Shown here: positions 7,576 through 11,655 of the stretch, in pieces | Layout: each line of letters starts with the position of its first letter | How positions within the stretch are numbered: position 1 is the stretch's first letter | Assembly: GCA_038202665.1 (NCBI GenBank) | Contig: JBBRES010000066.1 | Location: 1 to 11,655, forward strand | Direction of reading: 5' to 3' | From: Kapaibacterium sp038202665 | GTDB lineage: Bacteria > Bacteroidota > Ignavibacteria > Kapaibacteriales > Kapaibacteriaceae | DNA length: 11,655 nt | The notes under the pieces: generated by a model | Told to the model about the DNA's origin: nothing | Databases searched by the model: none | What the model saw: only the letters and a program-made list of their open reading frames with translations | Position numbers and translations under genes: made by a program

Positions 7576-9867
7576 TTATCTGATCCTTGTGCGGCGAAGG
7601 ACAACAATGGCGTGATCTGCGAAGGAAGCGGCTGGACGGAATGCGCGCAAAACGTCGTCTGCTCGCATGCACCACGATGCAAGCCGAGGCATGCGCCTAG
7701 ACCATGCCCCATGATGCGGTGGTGGCGTGATGAGTCCGAGAGGTTCTGCGTGTTCGAGTGTAAAGAATGGTTGAGCCATGCGCTTGATAGCGGCAACGCT
7801 GTAGTAGGTTGACGTGAACGCCACGCCTTCTACGTGCGACGGTGCGCCGCCACGTCGGAGCCTGCGAAAGGCCCTACGTCCATGTCCGCGCAACACCGAT
7901 GCGAACTCCCACAAACTGTACGGCGGCATCACAGACATCACAACAGTTCCATTGGAGGGAAGAAGGGCGGCAAGGTCGTGCAGAACAACGTCGAGCTGGT
8001 CTGTACAGTTCAATCCGCCAAAATTGCTGAAGGCGTGATCAAACGATCGTTCGCCAAGCGTTGCAAGGTTGGTGTACGAACACTGGATGGGCTCTATGCC
8101 CAGCGGTGTGAGCTTCGCACGCATCTGTTCTACCATTCCGGCGGCTGCATCGGTGGGCGTGATGCGAATGCCCCGACTCGCAAAGTGAGCGGCATCGATG
8201 CCGGTCCCCGCGTTGAGTTCAAGCACCGCATCGCCCGGTGCAAAGTAGTGTTCGGCCACATGGTAGGTTCGTTCGCGCATCCACTGCACGATAGTATTCT
8301 CTGTTTCGAGCGAATCAAACAAGGGCGCTTGTGCAGAGAACGCGCGCTCGGCACGTTCTTCGTTGGCGGCATAGTAGGGAAGTAAGGCGGCACGTTTCCA
8401 GTGTCTGCGCATCCACCGCCCAGAGCGCAGGGCGCGTCTGCCTTGTTCGCGACGTAGTACGGTGTGGACGTGACGTTGCAGTGTCCGGTAGAAGTCTGCA
8501 TCGTATGTGTTCTTGAACATCAACATGAGTTCGTCGCTATCTGTCCAATTCGATTTCTCGGTGAGTTCATGTCGCACCGATTCGTAGAACGCCGTGCCAG
8601 GAAGTGGGTACGACACACTCACGCCAATCTCGTCGGGCGCGAGCTCGCGCACCATGTTGATCGTTGCGCGAATATCGCCCATGTTCTCTCCGGGATATCC
8701 GAACTGCAAGAACAATGCTGGAGAAATGTTGTGAGCACGTGCCATGGCAACCGACGTGCGAATCTCTTCGACAGTAATGCCTTTGTCCATGGCATCGAGG
8801 ATGCGTTGCGAGCCCGACTCTGCACCTATCCATACGCGCTCGCATCCTGCACGAGCAAGGTTTGCTACGGTTGCGTCCTTCGTCAACAGGTCTGCTCGCG
8901 ATTGAATCGTGAACGGAATGCGAATGCCTCGCGCTTCGAGGATGTCTGCAAAGTCCGCCACCCATCCGGGTTTCAGTCCAAAAATATCGTCGCAAAACCA
9001 GATGTGCTCGGGTGCATAGCGTTCATGGAGCATCGTGATTTCGTCGGCAATGCGCTGCGGACTGTACGAAGTGTAGCGAGTACCGTAGATAGGCTTTGCG
9101 CACCAATTGCATTTGAACGGACATCCACGCGTGGTGACAACGTTTAACGAAAACGGCTTGCCGTGGCGCGCGCGAAACGCGCGATACGCGTCCACGTCTA
9201 CAAGGTCCCATGCGGGCAGTGGCAGTTCGTCGAGCGACCGCATGATTTCGCGCGGACGTGTGCGCACCACAACGCCGTTGCGCATCACAGCGATACCGTC
9301 TACGTCGTCTACGCCGTCGATGCCGTCTACGCCGTCTACGTCGTCTACGCCGTCGATGTTTTCAACGTTGTCATCATTGTCATCATTGTCAACGTTGTCA
9401 ACGTTGTCAACGTTAGCGACGGCCATCGTGGCATCTGAGCGATGAAGTAGTTCGAGAAGTGTACGCTCTGCCTCGCCAATCATCACAACATCGGCACCGT
9501 TTGCGAGAAACAACTCCGCATGATCTGTAGCGTCGCTACTCCATACAATTGTTGTGCATCCAGCATCCTTGCCGCCTTGCAACAATTCAAAGGCCACCTC
9601 GCGCATGTTCGTGAGACACATTTTTGTGAGGTAGTTGAACCCATCGTCGTAGACCACAACGGTGTGTGGTTGTTCGCGTTCGAGAAAGGCTTTGAAGTCG
9701 GCGGTCGACGTTTGTAACTGTGTGTCAAAGAGAGCAACGCTTCTGCCCGATGCACGAAGGCAGGCGGCTACTTGGATGGTGGCAAGGGGAGGGTAGGGAG
9801 CGCCGTCGTTCCATTGTTTCGGATCGCGGCGGAGCATGTAGGAGTGGGTGAGAACCACGTCAGCCAT
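7576..9867 (-). CDS. B12-binding radical SAM protein fused to a class I methyltransferase
   Basis: This 763-residue cytoplasmic protein combines three modules. Residues 1-145 form a Rossmann-like B12-binding domain (APYPPLATIQVAACLRASG, later ADVVMIGEAERTLLELL) without a DxHxxG motif. Residues 240-450 are a radical SAM core with the 4Fe-4S cysteines C249, C253 and C256 in RGCPFKCNWC, followed by IWFCDD and WIGAESGSQ. Residues of about 510-760 are a class I SAM-dependent methyltransferase with motif I LELNAGTG (549-556). Between modules 1 and 2 lies an acidic triplet repeat (about 153-191). The first two modules follow the BchE-like organisation used for difficult methylations and C-C chemistry; the substrate is unknown. 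The ATG at 9867 has GGAG 7 nt upstream and overlaps the end of the nucleotidyltransferase gene by 8 nt. The fusion to a methyltransferase is unusual. Confidence 0.85.
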   Translation of the reverse strand: MADVVLTHSYMLRRDPKQWNDGAPYPPLATIQVAACLRASGRSVALFDTQLQTSTADFKAFLEREQPHTVVVYDDGFNYLTKMCLTNMREVAFELLQGGKDAGCTTIVWSSDATDHAELFLANGADVVMIGEAERTLLELLHRSDATMAVANVDNVDNVDNDDNDDNVENIDGVDDVDGVDGIDGVDDVDGIAVMRNGVVVRTRPREIMRSLDELPLPAWDLVDVDAYRAFRARHGKPFSLNVVTTRGCPFKCNWCAKPIYGTRYTSYSPQRIADEITMLHERYAPEHIWFCDDIFGLKPGWVADFADILEARGIRIPFTIQSRADLLTKDATVANLARAGCERVWIGAESGSQRILDAMDKGITVEEIRTSVAMARAHNISPALFLQFGYPGENMGDIRATINMVRELAPDEIGVSVSYPLPGTAFYESVRHELTEKSNWTDSDELMLMFKNTYDADFYRTLQRHVHTVLRREQGRRALRSGRWMRRHWKRAALLPYYAANEERAERAFSAQAPLFDSLETENTIVQWMRERTYHVAEHYFAPGDAVLELNAGTGIDAAHFASRGIRITPTDAAAGMVEQMRAKLTPLGIEPIQCSYTNLATLGERSFDHAFSNFGGLNCTDQLDVVLHDLAALLPSNGTVVMSVMPPYSLWEFASVLRGHGRRAFRRLRRGGAPSHVEGVAFTSTYYSVAAIKRMAQPFFTLEHAEPLGLITPPPHHGAWSRRMPRLASWCMRADDVLRAFRPAASFADHAIVVLRRTRIR
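9295..9411 (-). repeat. 13-unit, 9-bp in-frame tandem repeat encoding (V/I/D)-D-(N/G/D)
   Basis: Thirteen 9-nt units run without a break inside the radical SAM gene, encoding in order VDN x3, DDN x2, VEN, IDG, VDD, VDG, VDG, IDG, VDD, VDG. Only one unit has Glu instead of Asp at position 2. There are two blocks: Asn-type units at 9358-9411 and Gly/Asp-type units at 9295-9357. A second-order repeat is visible, with identical 27-nt copies at 9296-9322 and 9332-9358, offset by 36 nt. Because the unit is a multiple of three, gain or loss of units keeps the reading frame. Replication slippage is the likely origin. Confidence 0.92.
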
Positions 9868-10798
9868 GCAAGGTCTCCGACGTCATTCGGGTCATCAGAA
9901 GTCGGAGCCGAGCCCGATAGGCAGACATTACCAATCCACGCACATCGTCCGGCTGATACTGCGCCATGCCTTCGGTAAACGTGATGCCGCTGCGTTGTTT
10001 GCCTTCGGTACGTCGAGCGACGAAACCTTGCCACCGTGCAAAAGCCCAGCGTTCTAGAGCATCTCCCATGCGACCTCCCAACATGGCCTCTACGGCGCGC
10101 TTGAGCATCCATGTTCCGTGTGGAAGGGTGCGAGTGGGCAGGCCGCGCCAGGCGGGGAAGTAGTCGAGGATCCAGGAGTTGGCACGGACAAAGGAGGCAA
10201 GGTCTCCATTGTCTATCACAGGCAGGAGCGTGGTGATCTCGGTGGCCGTGTAGAGATCGTGTTCCTTTACGGATAGGCTACGTGCATCGATGATGTGGTT
10301 CACGCAGAAGTACTTCTTCGAGTTCAGGAGGAAGATCTTTTTGAAGGCAATGAGCATGGATCGGCAGAGCCAGAGCCGACCTGGAGCGGTGATGATGAAC
10401 CAGTCGACGTCACCCGTTACATCCATGCTGCCCTTCGAGAGGGAACCGGAAATACTAATGCTGCGGGTAAACGGGAAGAGGGAGAGGAGTCGACCAATAC
10501 GAAGCGCCGTTGGCATCATGCGACGAGAACGAGCTTCTCGGTCTGCCCGAACGAGCCATTGCTGCGGATCGTTGGACATAGAAAAGAGGTCGTCTGTTCT
10601 GTAGATCACACCCTGAGTTTCCAGCATATTCAAAATCGCCCGACTCTCGTCTGCGCTGACGAACGGATAGCATCCGCTTCCGGCAACGTCTTCTGCGCCC
10701 ACGGGCCAGCGGAACACGTCGGCATAGGCCAAAGCATTCAACACAGACCGAATGGGTCCGTGTTCAAGGGAGCGAGATCGTTCTTGGTGGACTTTCAT
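9860..10798 (-). CDS. Winged-helix/nucleotidyltransferase-fold protein
   Basis: From the ATG at 10798 the product has 312 residues. Residues of about 16-75 look like a winged-helix segment (SVLNALAYADVFRWPVGAEDV), often found ahead of this kind of nucleotidyltransferase. Residues 113-140 carry a pol-beta-type nucleotidyltransferase signature: G118-S119 followed by D130-x-D132 in SISGSLSKGSMDVTGDVDWF, the GS...DxD pattern that binds metal and NTP. The rest is helical and basic, with no recognised domain. An in-frame ATG at 10879 would add 27 residues but would lie upstream of the predicted promoter, so 10798 is preferred. The stop overlaps the radical SAM start by 8 nt, so the two are translationally coupled and probably act in one pathway. 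The substrate is unknown; transfer to a small molecule, protein or RNA is possible. Confidence 0.72.
   Translation of the reverse strand: MKVHQERSRSLEHGPIRSVLNALAYADVFRWPVGAEDVAGSGCYPFVSADESRAILNMLETQGVIYRTDDLFSMSNDPQQWLVRADREARSRRMMPTALRIGRLLSLFPFTRSISISGSLSKGSMDVTGDVDWFIITAPGRLWLCRSMLIAFKKIFLLNSKKYFCVNHIIDARSLSVKEHDLYTATEITTLLPVIDNGDLASFVRANSWILDYFPAWRGLPTRTLPHGTWMLKRAVEAMLGGRMGDALERWAFARWQGFVARRTEGKQRSGITFTEGMAQYQPDDVRGLVMSAYRARLRLLMTRMTSETLHG
9875..9878 (-). promoter_or_regulatory. Shine-Dalgarno (GGAG) for the radical SAM gene
   Basis: The minus strand has GGAG 7 nt before the ATG at 9867, inside the end of the upstream nucleotidyltransferase gene. It supports this start and independent initiation despite the 8-nt overlap. 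Confidence 0.5.
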
Positions 10799-10839
10799 GT
10801 GAGTAACAACAACCGACTGCTCAGAATGTTCATACGGGT

Positions 10840-10868
10840 AAAAGTTACTCGTTTGTATTATTGCCAAA
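10840..10868 (-). promoter_or_regulatory. Bacteroidota-type promoter for the minus-strand gene train
   Basis: On the minus strand TTTG (10865-10868) is followed after 17 nt by TAACTTTT (10840-10847), close to the -33 TTTG / -7 TAnnTTTG consensus. Transcription would begin near 10833, giving a leader of about 35 nt to the ATG at 10798. This is the best promoter match in the window and heads the whole minus-strand train. Confidence 0.5.
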
Positions 10869-10869
10869 C
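10851..10869. repeat. Short inverted repeat GTTTG-N9-CAAAC in the divergent region
   Basis: Five-base arms at 10851-10855 and 10865-10869 flank a 9-nt spacer and overlap the predicted -33 box of the minus-strand promoter and the possible plus-strand -7 element. It could be an operator controlling both directions, but arms this short may occur by chance. Confidence 0.3.
10856..10863 (+). promoter_or_regulatory. Possible -7-like element (TATTATTG) for the plus-strand lipoprotein gene
   Basis: TATTATTG resembles TAnnTTTG and would place the transcript start near 10870, about 31 nt before the ATG at 10901. No TTTG lies at the expected upstream spacing, so this is tentative. Confidence 0.3.
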
Positions 10870-10900
10870 AATGTTCCATTCACGGTTCACGGGGTTTGCC

Positions 10901-11533
10901 ATGAGGTTGTTGTTGGCATTCATATTCGTCGCCGGACTCGTTTTGAGTTCTTGCGGTGGAAAGCTCGACGAAGCAAAGCAGGCGATGGACAATTTAGAGT
11001 CGATGGCGAAGTCGGGAGACAAGATGCAAGAAGTGCAAAATGCAGCCGAGAAGCGGCGCGCAGAGCGGCGCGAGCGCGGAGACACCCTCGCCATGCCGTA
11101 TGCAGAATTGCAAAAACTCTTACCTGCAGACATCTCTGGCTACATGGCCAAAGAGCCAGAAGGATCCAACTCCGACATGATAGGGTTCTCGATGGGTCAG
11201 GCAACGCGCAGGTACGAAAAACCCGACGGCTCGTACGTAACGGTTTCCCTCACAGACTGGAATGCGTCCGAAGCCGGTTGGACGGGTGCTACGGCATTAT
11301 ACTCCATGAAATACCGTAGCGATAACTCCTCGGAGAATGCTGGCACATTCCAAACCGACGATCCCCTCGTCAATGGAAGCGATCGGTTCGGCAAGCAGGA
11401 CAAGAATGCCAACGTGACCTATGCCCTTGGCGCCCGTTTCCTGCTGGTGGTTGAGGCAAACAACCAGTCGGACGTGAACTTTGTGAAGAACGTCGCAGAA
11501 AAGCTAGATCTGAAAAAACTCGCTAAGATGTGA
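10901..11533 (+). CDS. Conserved-looking lipoprotein of unknown function
   Basis: The product (210 aa from the ATG at 10901) starts with a lipoprotein signal, MRLLLAFIFVAGLVLSSC, with lipobox LSSC and lipidated C18. Residues of about 20-65 are charged and helical (LDEAKQAMDNLESMAKSGDK, then AEKRRAERRERG), likely a coiled coil. Residues 70-205 look like one alpha/beta domain: LQKLLPADISGYMAKEPEG, then FSMGQATRRYEKPDGSYVTVSLTD, ending in an amphipathic helix. No named family was recognised. It is probably periplasmic, anchored to a membrane. An in-frame ATG at 10871 would put 10 extra residues before a perfect signal peptide, so 10901 is chosen; CGGGG lies 6 nt upstream. It is the only complete plus-strand gene, and a hairpin terminator follows about 30 nt after its stop. 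Confidence 0.8.
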   Translation: MRLLLAFIFVAGLVLSSCGGKLDEAKQAMDNLESMAKSGDKMQEVQNAAEKRRAERRERGDTLAMPYAELQKLLPADISGYMAKEPEGSNSDMIGFSMGQATRRYEKPDGSYVTVSLTDWNASEAGWTGATALYSMKYRSDNSSENAGTFQTDDPLVNGSDRFGKQDKNANVTYALGARFLLVVEANNQSDVNFVKNVAEKLDLKKLAKM

Positions 11534-11562
11534 CGCACTAACAACGTACTAGAAAAACAAAA

Positions 11563-11590
11563 AAGGCGAGAAGCATGTGCTTCTCGCCTT
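11563..11590. terminator. Hairpin terminator after the lipoprotein gene
   Basis: A perfect 13-bp inverted repeat (AAGGCGAGAAGCA / TGCTTCTCGCCTT) with a 2-nt centre lies 29 nt after the stop at 11533. On the plus strand the following T-tract is weak (TTCGTTTAGG). The A-rich run just before it (GAAAAACAAAA, from 11552) gives a good U-tract for transcripts arriving from the right on the minus strand, so it may stop both directions. Confidence 0.8.
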
Positions 11591-11642
11591 CGTTTAGGTG
11601 CATGTATAGTGCAAAGACCGTACCGATATTGATTGAGGCCTC

Positions 11643-11655
11643 ATGAAAACACACT
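11643..11655 (+). CDS. Possible start of a further plus-strand gene (cut by window end)
   Basis: An ATG at 11643 opens M-K-T-H and runs off the window. GAGG lies 4 nt upstream, a fair ribosome-binding site, and the position just past a terminator suits a new gene. Only four codons are visible, so nothing can be said about the product. Confidence 0.3.

Noticed and set aside
9295..9411. CRISPR-like array
   Set aside because: Units are 9 bp with no spacers and lie within an open coding frame; it is a minisatellite.
10799..10879. ATG at 10879 as start of the nucleotidyltransferase gene
   Set aside because: It precedes the best promoter match on that strand and overlaps the divergent gene's leader; ATG 10798 begins the part that resembles the family.
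10295..10900. Upstream extension of the plus-strand lipoprotein frame back to 10295
   Set aside because: The extension runs through the divergent promoter and antisense through the nucleotidyltransferase gene; the lipoprotein signal clearly begins at 10901.

Overview
The window comes from a bacterium of moderate GC content. It is most plausibly a member of the Bacteroidota/Chlorobi (FCB) superphylum, perhaps a Kapabacteria- or Ignavibacteria-like lineage. The lineage rests on four observations: a type IX secretion (T9SS) C-terminal sorting domain, a DUF4397 exported protein, promoter elements resembling the Bacteroidota TTTG / TAnnTTTG type, and weak or absent Shine-Dalgarno sequences at several starts. 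The exact lineage is inference.

Nine of the ten clear genes lie on the minus strand as one tightly packed train read from about 10.8 kb down to 1. In transcription order they are: a wHTH/nucleotidyltransferase protein; a B12-binding radical SAM protein fused to a class I methyltransferase (8-nt overlap with the previous gene); a very large secreted redoxin/propeller/T9SS protein; a bifunctional (p)ppGpp synthetase/hydrolase (Rel); NuoJ and NuoK of complex I; a thioredoxin-fold lipoprotein with a CxC motif; a UmuD-like S24 peptidase; and a DUF4397 protein cut by the left edge. Gaps between genes are 30 nt or less, so read-through is likely, with possible internal promoters just before nuoJ and rel.

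The right end holds a divergent promoter region of about 0.1 kb, a single plus-strand lipoprotein gene, a strong hairpin terminator, and possibly the first codons of another plus-strand gene.

The genes mix housekeeping functions (Rel, NuoJK) with exported or envelope proteins (two lipoproteins, a T9SS cargo, DUF4397) and a DNA-damage-type protein (UmuD). The most unusual part is 7576-10798. There a radical SAM/B12 protein carrying its own methyltransferase domain is translationally coupled to a nucleotidyltransferase, and its interdomain linker contains a 13-unit, 9-bp tandem repeat that looks like runaway expansion of a short linker motif. No tRNA, rRNA, CRISPR or insertion sequence was seen.
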